In this document: positions 33,139 through 42,707 of the stretch, piece by piece
Numbering within the stretch: position 1 is the first letter of the stretch
Layout: every line of letters begins with the position of its first letter
Source of the DNA: Virgifigura sp964551315
Lineage (GTDB): Bacteria > Pseudomonadota > Alphaproteobacteria > Dongiales > Dongiaceae
Assembly: GCA_964551315.1 (NCBI GenBank)
Contig: CAZKCM010000010.1
Span: 1 to 64,000 of the forward strand
Reading direction: 5' to 3'
DNA length: 64,000 bases
Notes under the pieces: generated by a model
Told to the model about the DNA's origin: nothing
The model's input: only the letters and a program-made list of their open reading frames with translations
Databases searched by the model: none
Position numbers and translations under genes: made by a program

Positions 33139-34659
33139 CTATCCCTCCTGGTCGGCGAGAAAGGCGTCGAGCAGGCGGACACCGAATCCGGTGGCGCCGG
33201 CCGGGCCTGTCGGCTGGTCCTTCTTGTTGAAGTCGCGGCCGGCGATGTCGAGATGGGCCCAGGGCGTGTCGCCGACGAAGCGCTGGAGGAGCTGCGCCGC
33301 ATGGATGGCGTCGGCCGAGTCCTCGTCCGGCGCGCATTGCCGGATGTCGGCGATGTCGGACTTGAGATGCGCGTCGTAGTCCGGATCGAGCGGCAGGCGC
33401 CACAGCTTTTCCCCGACCGACCGCCCCGCCGCGATCAGCCGTTCGGCCAGGTCGTCGTCATTGGCGAACAGGCCGGCATAGACATGGCCCAGCGCGCGGA
33501 CCACCGAGCCGGTCAGCGTCGCCAGATCGACGATCGCCCGCGGCCGGAAGCGCTTCACCGTGTAATGCAGCGCGTCCACAAGGATCATGCGCCCTTCGGC
33601 GTCTGTGTCGATCACCTCGATCGTCTGGCCGGCCGCCGTGGTGACGACGTCGCCGGGGCGGAAGGCGGTGCCCGACGGCATGTTCTCGACCAGCGGCACG
33701 ACTCCGACCGCATCCACCGCCGCCTTCCGCTGCGCCAGTGCGCGCATCAGCCCGACGACCGCGGCGGCGCCGGCCATGTCGCCCTTCATCTCCTCCATGT
33801 TCCGGGCCGGCTTGATCGAAATGCCGCCGGTGTCGAAGGTGACGCCCTTGCCGACGAAGGCAAAAGGCCTCGCGCCGCGCCGGCCCTTGCCGCCGCTGTC
33901 GCCCTCCCCGCCGCGCCAGCGCATGACGAGCAGCCGCGGCCGGTGCGCGCTGCCGCCCGCCACCGCAAGCAGCGCGTTCATGCCGAGCCGCCGCAGGCGC
34001 CGTTCGTCGAGCACCTCGACCTCCACGCCGAACTCGGTGAGCGCACGCGCCCGTTCGGCGAAGCTTTCCGGATAGAGGACGTTGCCCGGCTCGTTGACCA
34101 GGTCGCGCGCGAGCGCCACGCCCGCGGCCGCGGCGTCGAGCCGCTGAAAGAGCCGACGCGCCGCCCCCGCCGCCTCGGTGACGATCGTCAGCCGGCGCAG
34201 CGGTGCGGGGTCGTCCTCGCGCGGCCGGGTCCGGTAGCGGTCGAAGCGATAGGTCCGCAGCCGGGCGCCGAGGGCGAGATGCGCCGCCATTGTCACCGCA
34301 TCGACCGGCGCCTCCTCCGGCCGGTCGATGATTACCGCGGCCTCCGGTTGGTGCTCCGCGGCCAGATGCGCGGCGAGGCGTCCGCCGATCTCTTCGCAGG
34401 CCGGCCGGTCGAGCTCGGTCGCGCGCCCAAGTCCGAAAAGGACAATCCGTCGCCCGTCGAAGCCGGCCGGCGCCAGGACGTCGAGCGGCGCCTGGTCGCG
34501 CCCCGCCCCGAAGCGGTGGTTGCGCAGCGCGCGGGCAAGCGCGCCGTCGGTGGCGCGATCGAGCGCCGCCGCCCCGGGCGCGAGCCGGCGCTCCGGCAGA
34601 ACGCCCGCCGCAACAACCGGTGCCCCTTCCGGCGCCGTGCTTCGAAACACGATCTTCAC
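33139..34659 (-). CDS. pepA: Leucyl aminopeptidase PepA (M17)
   Basis: Zinc/manganese-dependent cytosolic aminopeptidase of 506 residues that removes N-terminal residues from peptides and participates in glutathione and protein turnover. The GTG at 34659 follows GGGGGAAG. The N-terminal macro-like domain ends near residue 160. The catalytic domain contains VGKGVTFDTGGISIKP (metal-binding Lys and Asp), GDMAGAAAVVGLM, the M17 signature DTDAEGRMILVDAL and WRLPLDPDYDAHLKSDIADI. All key residues are present. It is monocistronic, with an MFS gene 247 bases upstream. Confidence 0.94.
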   Translation of the reverse strand: MKIVFRSTAPEGAPVVAAGVLPERRLAPGAAALDRATDGALARALRNHRFGAGRDQAPLDVLAPAGFDGRRIVLFGLGRATELDRPACEEIGGRLAAHLAAEHQPEAAVIIDRPEEAPVDAVTMAAHLALGARLRTYRFDRYRTRPREDDPAPLRRLTIVTEAAGAARRLFQRLDAAAAGVALARDLVNEPGNVLYPESFAERARALTEFGVEVEVLDERRLRRLGMNALLAVAGGSAHRPRLLVMRWRGGEGDSGGKGRRGARPFAFVGKGVTFDTGGISIKPARNMEEMKGDMAGAAAVVGLMRALAQRKAAVDAVGVVPLVENMPSGTAFRPGDVVTTAAGQTIEVIDTDAEGRMILVDALHYTVKRFRPRAIVDLATLTGSVVRALGHVYAGLFANDDDLAERLIAAGRSVGEKLWRLPLDPDYDAHLKSDIADIRQCAPDEDSADAIHAAQLLQRFVGDTPWAHLDIAGRDFNKKDQPTGPAGATGFGVRLLDAFLADQEG

Positions 34660-34906
34660 GACTTCCCCCGTTGCAGGAAACCGCTTCTTTCTTAGCAGCT
34701 TGGACCGGAATTGAAACCGCCGTTACGACGGCGGCAACGTCTGACGCAACGCGGCGCGCAAGACTCGGACCTCAACCTAGAGGAAGCGGGCACCGGCCAC
34801 CGCTGTCCTCTCGTTCTCAGCGTCGCGGTCGATGACGAAGGACGCCAGGGTGACCGTGACATTGCCGAAGACGGCGAAGCCATCCGGGCGGGCGGGCACA
34901 CGGGCT

Positions 34907-36133
34907 TCAATCGGCGCCGGCCAACGCCGCGCTGCCGCGCCCGGGTCGCGTCTCGCGGATGGAGAAGGCGAGCAGCCCGGCGACGAGCGCGAGGGCGATC
35001 GAGGCGGCCCAGACCCAGTAGTATCGGGCGAAGAGGTCGAACAGATAGCCCGCCAGGAAGGCCCCGACGGCCGCGCCGAGCGAATGGCCCGCCGACAGCA
35101 GACCCATGGTCAGGCCCATGACGCGCAGGCCGAGATGGCTGGCCACGAGACTGGCGGTCGGCGGCACCGTCGAATAGTCGAACAGCCCAAAGGCGATCGC
35201 GAAGACGAACAGCAGCGACAGGTCGTTGGCCGCGAGAATCAGCAGGATGAAGGACAGCCCGCGCATCACGTAAATGCCGCCGAGCAGGAACGGCCGGTTC
35301 ATGCGGTCGGTGAAATAGCCGGCCAGCACCATTCCCCCGAGATTGAAGGCCGACAGCACGCCGTAGGCGGTTGCGCTCTGCAGCGGCGGGAAGCCGCAGG
35401 CCGCGGCGTAGGGCAGAAGGTGCGTCTCGATCACCCCGGCGGTGGTGAATCCGCAGATCGTGAAGCTCCAGAACAGCAGATGGAACACCGGACTGCGCCA
35501 AAGCAGCGCAAGGCGCGCCCCGAGCGATTCCGTCGCCGGCCGCTCTTTCGCCGAGGTACCGTTGCGGTGCCGTCGGATCAGCACCAGCACCAGGGGGATC
35601 AGCGCCAGGCTGGCGAGGCCCAGCGTCAGGTAGCTCCAGCGCCAGCTCGTCGTCGCGAGCACGCTGGCCAGCATGGGAATGACGAGGAGCTGGCCGGCCG
35701 TCGATCCCGCCGTCGCGACGCCGACCGCGAGACCGCGGTTCCGCTCGAACTGCAGGCTGACGATCGTCGACACGACGTGGGTCGCCGCGATGCCGAAGCC
35801 GAGGCCGGCGACCAGGCTGAAGGCGAGGAGGAACTGCCACGACGCCGAAACGCCCGCCGTCAGCACCATGCCGATCCCGACAAAGGCGAGACCGGCCGAC
35901 AGCAGCGCGCGCGGCCCGAACCGGTCGACGAGGTTGCCGGACACCGGCGCGGCCGCGGCCATCAGCACGAGTGCCACGGCCCCGCCCGCGGAGACGAAGC
36001 TGCGCGACCAGCCGAGATCGGCCTCGACATAGGGCATCGCCAGTCCGAGGACCGAGCGCGCCGAGAAGGACAGGCTCAGCGCGACGAAGCAGACCGCGAC
36101 GACGAGCCAGCCGTAGAGCTGGGACCGGGGCAT
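34907..36133 (-). CDS. MFS transporter
   Basis: Major facilitator permease of 408 residues with 12 predicted helices. The ATG at 36133 is preferred over a TTG at 36142 because the family N-terminus (MPRSQLYGWLVVAVCFVALSLSF) begins there. Motif A-like loops are GNLVDRFGPRALLSAGL and YFTDRMNRPFLLGGIY. The overall pattern resembles oxalate/formate or monocarboxylate-like antiporters, but I cannot assign a substrate. It is divergent from the RAYT transposase gene, 84 bases away, and upstream of pepA in the same direction. Confidence 0.87.
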   Translation of the reverse strand: MPRSQLYGWLVVAVCFVALSLSFSARSVLGLAMPYVEADLGWSRSFVSAGGAVALVLMAAAAPVSGNLVDRFGPRALLSAGLAFVGIGMVLTAGVSASWQFLLAFSLVAGLGFGIAATHVVSTIVSLQFERNRGLAVGVATAGSTAGQLLVIPMLASVLATTSWRWSYLTLGLASLALIPLVLVLIRRHRNGTSAKERPATESLGARLALLWRSPVFHLLFWSFTICGFTTAGVIETHLLPYAAACGFPPLQSATAYGVLSAFNLGGMVLAGYFTDRMNRPFLLGGIYVMRGLSFILLILAANDLSLLFVFAIAFGLFDYSTVPPTASLVASHLGLRVMGLTMGLLSAGHSLGAAVGAFLAGYLFDLFARYYWVWAASIALALVAGLLAFSIRETRPGRGSAALAGAD

Positions 36134-36217
36134 GGACACCAATTATTGGCAACCGGGCGCGCCCCGCAATTGCAATATTGTATGGATACATGACGCGCGC
36201 GGTGGCACAGTCATGGC

Positions 36218-36945
36218 ATGAACGACGCTGCACCCCCGCCCCGCCGCCGGTCGATGCGATTGCCCCATTACGATTACGCCACGCCGGGAGCGTATTTCGT
36301 GACCGTGTGCGTACAGGAACGGGCGTATTTGTTCGGCGAAATCATCGACGGGGAAATGCGGTTGAACGGATTCGGCGGAATTGTTCAAGCGTGTTGGGAG
36401 GAATTGCCGCGGCATTACCGGCACATCGAAATGGATGCGTTCGTGGTGATGCCGAACCACGTGCATGGAATCATCGTGCTGACGGACGTAGGGGCGGGTT
36501 TGAAACCCGCCCCTACCGCGTGTGGTGCGAAACACGGCCTGCCNNNNNNNNNNNNNNNNNNNNNNNNNNNNNNNNNNNNNNNNNNNNNNNNNNNNNNNNN
36601 NNNNNNNNNNNNNNNNNNNNNNNNNNNNNNNNNNNNNNNNNNNTAGGGGCGGGTTTGAAACCCGCCCCTACCGCGTGTGGTGCGAAACACGGCCTGCCGG
36701 AGATCGTCCGCGCGTTCAAGACTTTCTCGTCGCGCGGCATCAACGCGGAAAGGGCGACGCCGGGCTACCCCGTATGGCAGCGCAGCTATTACGAACGCGT
36801 GATACGCAACGACCGGGAGCTGCAGGCCATTCGCCAATATATCGCCGACAATCCGCTCCGCTGGACGCTCGATCGCGAAAACCCCGCCAACAACGGGGAC
36901 AATCCCTGGCGCCCCCTCACCCCAACGCCCCGACCGTGTGGATGA
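36218..36945 (+). CDS. REP-associated tyrosine transposase (RAYT), interrupted by an N gap
   Basis: HUH transposase-like protein of the TnpA_REP family. ATG 36218 gives RLPHYDYATPGAYFVTVCVQ and the HUH core DAFVVMPNHVHGIIVL near residue 75. After the gap the frame continues PEIVRAFKTFSSRGIN, QRSYYERVIRN (catalytic Tyr region) and IADNPLRWTLDREN. The 100 N at 36544-36643 are flanked by the same 55 bases; dropping the N and one copy gives an unbroken 190-residue protein. That shared block contains a REP-like palindrome encoding VGAGLKPAPT. The stop is 29 bases inside the 3' end of ppc. RAYTs mobilise REP palindromes. Confidence 0.88.
36489..36543. repeat. 55-bp block with REP palindrome, repeated across gap (copy 1)
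   Basis: Identical to 36644-36698 on the far side of a 100-N gap. It starts with TAGGGGCGGGTTTGAAACCC and contains the perfect palindrome 36491-36513. Its length, 55, equals that of the block duplicated at the second gap, as expected for a k-mer overlap between contigs. Confidence 0.9.
36544..36643. other. Assembly gap of 100 N inside the RAYT gene
   Basis: Exactly 100 ambiguous bases, the default scaffold spacer, between two copies of the same 55-bp block. Removing the spacer and one copy restores the reading frame. Confidence 0.95.
36644..36698. repeat. 55-bp block with REP palindrome (copy 2)
   Basis: Exact copy of 36489-36543 immediately after the N run. It is most simply the overlap of two contig ends and not a true duplication. 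Confidence 0.9.
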
Positions 36946-39900
36946 TGCCGGCGCCGGCGCGGCGGACCAGCTCGTAAAGCCGGGCCATCGGCTGGAAGAT
37001 GCGGGCGTGCTCCTGCTCGTAGGACTGGTTCTCGTCGCTGCGGTAGGTGGCCGGCTCGCCGAAATCGTCGGCGTCGTCGGGGCTGTCCACCTTCGGGAAG
37101 ATCGTCGACAGCATCCGGACGGCCGTCTCGATGTCGAGGTGCAGGATCCGGCCGATCAGCTGTTCGTGGGTGATCCCGTGCTGATCGCTGAAGTCCGGGA
37201 TCTGCGTCGCCAGCAGGAAGATGCGCTGGATCAGCGCGATGCGCAGCGCATGCAGCAGGTGCAAGTTGTGGCGCGCGTCCCGGCCGATGCCCACCGCACC
37301 TCGTTCCGTGGTCGCGGATTCCGCGTAGCAGGCGGCGATCTCCGCCCGAAGGTCGAGGCAGTCCTTCTGCAGGATGCGGTAGATCTTCACCAGTCTCTCG
37401 TGATTGCCGGCCTCTTCCAGATACTCGGAGACGCGCCGCAACGCCTCGACCCGGCCGGCGCCGGACTCGTGCGCCGCCTGCTGCAGCCAGAGGCCGGGGT
37501 CGAGGACGTCGATGTAGGCCTTCAGCACGTCGAGGTCGCTGAACTCGAGCGCCCACTCGACCATGCCGAAGAGGCGCCGGAAGCGCGGCGACTCGCGGTA
37601 GAGCCTCTGGAACCGCTCCGGGTCCTTCTTCATGGCCTGCCCGACGCCGCCGATGGTGTTTGCCAGCATGCCGAGCTGCTGCAGGATGCTGTTGTGCGGG
37701 ATCGCCCGGAGCTGCGAGGGATGGGCAAGATCGATCCGCGCGCCGCCGCCGTCGTGCTCGCGCCGGAGCGCGCGTGACCCGGCCGGATAGAGCATGTTCG
37801 TGCCGAAGGCGTCGAGGAGAGCGGCGTAGTTCGGGTCGGCCATCACCCGGTCGTTGAACTGGCGAATCGTGATGAAGAACTCCGCCAGGTAATCGACGTC
37901 GGTGTAGAACGGATCCTCCTCCGGCTCCGTCGGGCCCTCGAGCGCGAAGTCGAGAATGCCGCACACTGTGGTGAAAGCGATCGCCGGGGTGATGAACGGG
38001 ATGTAGCCGTCGCCGCCCTGGAAGCTCACCTCCTCCTTGCAGATGACGCCCTGCCGCTCGAACTGGCGGCGACTGGCCGGCGAAGCGACGTAGCTCAGCC
38101 GGTCGGCGAAGCTGGAGGGATGCGCGCCGCGGCCGATCGATTCGCCGTGGGTGTCGAATATGACGAGCTGGACGTCGCCGAAGCCGCGCTCGACCAGGAG
38201 CGAACCCAGCTTCATCCGCAGCCGCTCGACGGCGACCGCCGCGGCCGTCTGGCCGAGATAGCGGCCGGCGTCGGAGAAGCCGGTCTGGATGCAGAGCCGG
38301 CCGCGCTTGCGCAGATAGGCGCCGTAATGCGGGTTCTGCAGGCATTCGTCGATGACCGCGGCACCGCGCTCGAACCCCCTCGTGGTCTCGAACAGCGGCG
38401 AGATGTCTACCTTGTCCTCGACCCCGAACAGCCGCGCGTAGTAGAGCGCCGTCAGCAGCGTGAAGGAGGTCTCGCACTCGGCGATGAGGAAGCGAACCGG
38501 CGTCGTCGCGTCGACATATTTCAGCATCTGGGCGACGAGCATGAAGAGGCGCTTCGCCGACGCCTTCTCGGCCAGGATCGAGCCGAAGTTTATCTGCACC
38601 GGCCGAACGCTGCCGATCAGCTGCGTGACGGCGTGGAGGTAGGACCGACGGTGGCTGGGGTCGTCGGGGGCCGCCTCCATGCCGATCGTCCTGCGAATGG
38701 CGTTGTGGAGCTGCTGCGCGTTGAGCCGGACATGGGTGTGAGCCATGCCCAGCCCGTGGTTGGCGATTTCCGCCCGCAGGATGCAGAGGGTGCGCTTGGC
38801 CGCCGGCTCCGCGCTCAACGTCACTGCGCGGTCGATCAGGTCGAGAAGCCGGCATGAGTCGATCAGCCGCAGGGCGCGACCGTCATGCATGCGCTTGGCG
38901 ATCCGGCGCACCTGCTCGGGCCAGGACGCCCGGTCGGCCGTGTCCGGGGACTGGCCCGGCCCGCCACCCTGGAACACCTCGATCTCGTCGCCGACCTCCT
39001 TGATCGCCAGCGCCAGCCGCGACTCGACGAGCTCCAGCGTGTGGCGCAGGTCGGTTGCCTCGTCGGAGAGGGCGAAGCGCAGGCGGACGTCGCGCACCGT
39101 CTCGCGGTAGTGCGTAAGCTGCAGGACCTGCAGACGCATGCGCTTGAACAGGCTGTCGCTCCACTTGATGTCGGAACGTCCGTCCAGGTCGTATCCGACC
39201 CAGCTCGCCACCGTCAGCAGCTTCGGCGACAGTGCGGTCCATTCCTCCGGATAGAGCTCCTCCGCCACTTCGAAGACGATCTCGTAGACCCGGCGCAAGG
39301 CCGCCTGGATGTTGGCGATCGCCTCGATCGACAGATTGTGCTCGGTCAGGAGGTCGAGCGTTCGCTCCGGCCGGTGCTCCGACTGGATGACCCGTTCGAA
39401 CAGCGCGCGGCGCTGCTCGGGCGCGAGCGGCGCGCCGTCGGCGCCCCGCCCCATCGCGAGCTCGGCAAGCATCCGCATCAGCCCGGCCGACAGGCTGAAG
39501 GTCGGGTGGGCGGTGACGACGATCCCGAACAGCTCGCGCTCGACCGCCGCCCGGAACGCCGCGAAGGGCCGCGGTTCCGTTCCCTTGCGCTTCATGCCTC
39601 TGCCGTTCTCGTCGCCGAGCGCGAGCCGGCGCACCAGCGTCCGGATCCGCGCCGCGCAGGCCTCCGGGTCCCGCTCGCCGAGATAATTGCCCAGGCGCTC
39701 GGCGCGGGCGAAGAAGGCGATCGCCGTCAGCCGCTGGATCACCTGCTCGACGGCGGCGTAGGTGAGTTCCCCCGATTCGAGCCGCCGCACCACGTCCAGC
39801 GCCAGGAGCTGGATCGGGTTGCTCAGCGGGTCGCGTTCGGTCTGCTGCTTGAACGCGACCAGCGCATCGGCAAGCTGGCGGTGCAACGCCGCGTGCTCGG

Positions 39901-40054
39901 TGTCGGCGCGGTCGGGAAAGCAGGCGACCGGCGCCGGTAGCAGCGGCCGGTCACCGGCGGCGAGCAAGGCCCCGTAATCGGTTTCGCCACCGGCGGCGGT
40001 TCGCTGAATGGCGGCGGGTTCGGCTCGATCTTGCCGGGCGGCGCGCCGTGGCAT
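36917..40054 (-). CDS. ppc: Phosphoenolpyruvate carboxylase, divergent type
   Basis: Carboxylates PEP to oxaloacetate. 1045 residues, longer than the about 880 of enteric PEPC. ATG 40054 follows GGAGGGGAAACG. The C-terminal landmarks SEHRPERTLDLLTEHN and RAIPHNSILQQLGMLANT are visible. The active-site blocks are unusual: VVTAHPTFS in place of TAHPTE, and FDTHGESIGRGAHP where canonical PEPC has FHGRGGS/TxGRGG; the Arg of IGRG is kept. It is 73 bases downstream of mtkB, an order known from serine-cycle clusters (mtkA-mtkB-ppc). Its 3' end overlaps the RAYT gene tail-to-tail. Confidence 0.85.
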   Translation of the reverse strand: MPRRAARQDRAEPAAIQRTAAGGETDYGALLAAGDRPLLPAPVACFPDRADTEHAALHRQLADALVAFKQQTERDPLSNPIQLLALDVVRRLESGELTYAAVEQVIQRLTAIAFFARAERLGNYLGERDPEACAARIRTLVRRLALGDENGRGMKRKGTEPRPFAAFRAAVERELFGIVVTAHPTFSLSAGLMRMLAELAMGRGADGAPLAPEQRRALFERVIQSEHRPERTLDLLTEHNLSIEAIANIQAALRRVYEIVFEVAEELYPEEWTALSPKLLTVASWVGYDLDGRSDIKWSDSLFKRMRLQVLQLTHYRETVRDVRLRFALSDEATDLRHTLELVESRLALAIKEVGDEIEVFQGGGPGQSPDTADRASWPEQVRRIAKRMHDGRALRLIDSCRLLDLIDRAVTLSAEPAAKRTLCILRAEIANHGLGMAHTHVRLNAQQLHNAIRRTIGMEAAPDDPSHRRSYLHAVTQLIGSVRPVQINFGSILAEKASAKRLFMLVAQMLKYVDATTPVRFLIAECETSFTLLTALYYARLFGVEDKVDISPLFETTRGFERGAAVIDECLQNPHYGAYLRKRGRLCIQTGFSDAGRYLGQTAAAVAVERLRMKLGSLLVERGFGDVQLVIFDTHGESIGRGAHPSSFADRLSYVASPASRRQFERQGVICKEEVSFQGGDGYIPFITPAIAFTTVCGILDFALEGPTEPEEDPFYTDVDYLAEFFITIRQFNDRVMADPNYAALLDAFGTNMLYPAGSRALRREHDGGGARIDLAHPSQLRAIPHNSILQQLGMLANTIGGVGQAMKKDPERFQRLYRESPRFRRLFGMVEWALEFSDLDVLKAYIDVLDPGLWLQQAAHESGAGRVEALRRVSEYLEEAGNHERLVKIYRILQKDCLDLRAEIAACYAESATTERGAVGIGRDARHNLHLLHALRIALIQRIFLLATQIPDFSDQHGITHEQLIGRILHLDIETAVRMLSTIFPKVDSPDDADDFGEPATYRSDENQSYEQEHARIFQPMARLYELVRRAGAGIIHTVGALG

Positions 40055-40127
40055 GGCGTTTCCCCTCCTTTCCGGTGATGGTCCCTGCGGGTCCTCTGTT
40101 TGACGGTCCTGGCGAGCGCGTCCGGGC

Positions 40128-41002
<875 letters not shown>

Positions 41003-41003
<1 letters not shown>

Positions 41004-42214
41004 TACACGGTCTCCCGAACACGCGTGGCCGGAGCCGGCGCGGCGGGCTTGGCGGCGCGCACGGCCTGGACGATCTTCTGCGCGGCGTCGGCCAGAGTCG
41101 TCGCGGTCACGATCGGCACGGAGGACTCGGACAGGATCTGCCGCCCGAGCTCGACGTTGGTGCCCTCGAGGCGGACGACCAGCGGCTTGTCGAACCCGAC
41201 CTCGCGCGCCGCCTCGACGATGCCCTCGGCGATGGCGTTGCACCGCATCATCCCGCCGAAGACGTTGACCAGGATGCCGCGCACCGAGGGGTCGGAGGCA
41301 AGGAGCCGGAAGGCGGTGGCGACCCGCTCCTTGGTGGCCGCGCCGGCGATGTCCATGAAGTTCGCCGGTTCGCCGCCATAAAGCTTGATGATGTCCATGG
41401 TCGCCATGGCGAGACCGGCACCGTTCACCATGCAGCCGATGTCGCCGTCCAGCTTGACGTAGTTGAGGCCGTGACTTGCGGCCTCGACCTCCCGCGGATT
41501 GGCTTCGTCGTCGTCGCGCAGCGCCTCGATGTCGGGGTGGCGGAACAGGGCGTTGTCGTCGAAGCTCATCTTGGCGTCGAGGGCGACGAGCTCGCCGGAC
41601 CGGGTGACGACCAGCGGGTTGATTTCGACGAGATCCGCGTCGAGATCGACGAAGGCGTTGTTCAGCGCCATCAGGAGCTTCGTCGCCGCCTGGAGCTGCT
41701 GGTCGCGCAAGCCGAGCGCGAAGGCGATGCGGCGGGCATGGAACGGCTGCAGCTCCGTGGCCGGCGGCAGAGTCAGCCGAAAGATCTTGTCCGGCGCCCG
41801 CGCCGCGACCTCCTCGATGTCGGTGCCACCTTCGGTGGAGGCGATCACCGCGACGCCGCCGGTGCGGCGGTCGATCATCATGGCAAGGTAGAGCTCGCGC
41901 GCGATGTCGCAGCCCTCCTCCACATAGACGCGCCTCACCTCCTTGCCGTCCGGGCCGGTCTGCGGCGTCACCAGGCGCATGCCGAGCATCCGCTCGGCCG
42001 CCGTCACGACCTCGCCGACCGCGCGCACCACCTGGACGCCGCCGGCCTTGCCGCGACCGCCGGCGTGCACCTGGGCCTTCACCACCCAGACCGGGCCGTC
42101 GAGCTCGACGGCAACGGCCAGCGCCTCTTGCGGAGTGTGGGCGACTTCGCCCTCCGGCACCGGGACACCGTAGCGGCGCAACAGCTTCTTGGCCTGGTAT
42201 TCGTGGATGTTCAT
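41003..42214 (-). CDS. mtkA: Malate-CoA ligase (malate thiokinase) beta-type subunit MtkA, or SucC paralogue
   Basis: ATP-grasp subunit of the succinyl-CoA synthetase family, 403 residues. ATG 42214 follows GGAGGGAAAG and gives MNIHEYQAKKLLRRYGVPVP; the frame continues upstream without homology. The ATP-grasp domain has VKAQVHAGGRGKAGGVQVV and VDLDADLVEINPLVV, followed by the CoA-ligase domain (DIGCMVNGAGLAMATMDIIKLYGG, LVNVFGGMMRCNAIAEGIV). First gene of mtkA-mtkB-ppc. Malate rather than succinate preference is inferred from gene order. About 490 bases of non-coding DNA lie upstream. Confidence 0.85.
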
Positions 42215-42707
42215 CCGCTTTCCCTCCGCTTCGATCGAATCAAGCAACGACGGCTAGGACGTCCCGGACGGTCGGCGTACGGGTGGGTCCGACGGCCCGG
42301 CATCGGTACGATGCCTGGCGAGCGCCCGCGCCGCGGTGACGCGGCCGGTGTGAAGACGACGGAAAGGATCGGGCATGCCGGGTCCCCTCGCACTCAGCGC
42401 CTGTAAGTCCTTAGGACAGAGACGCCTCCGGAACCCTGTCAGAGGCCGGCAGCTTTCGGCGGCCCCCGGAACCCTGTCAGGAGCCAGCTACCGATAAAAA
42501 CTGTATGGAGCGCATCGTGGAGCCGCAACGCTCAATCGCCGCGGAACGCTAGGACCAATTGTCGCACGGCTTTGTCTCTCAAGGCGCGCGGCCGGCCCGT
42601 TCGTCGCCGCAAACCGGAACGCCTGCGAGCCCCCGTTGCGGCACCGGATGGTCCAGCTCCGAAGACCAGAACGTCGCCCTCGTCGGCTCTCCCTCCAGCG
42701 TCGGGCC
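42215..42707. other. Intergenic stretch with a spaced direct repeat
   Basis: The sequence between mtkA and the next gene holds no convincing gene. CCGGAACCCTGTCAG occurs at 42428-42442 and again at 42466-42480 (period 38), each followed by a similar GCC..AGCT segment. This could be a regulator site pair for mtkA, 215-265 bases upstream of its start, or a simple duplication. Confidence 0.55.

Noticed and set aside
36489..36698. Tandem duplication in the RAYT gene
   Set aside because: Identical 55-base flanks around exactly 100 N fit contig overlap better, and the merge restores the frame.
36489..36698. CRISPR array with GGGGCGGGTTT palindrome repeats
   Set aside because: Only dispersed single palindromes are seen, with no regular spacers and no cas genes in the window.
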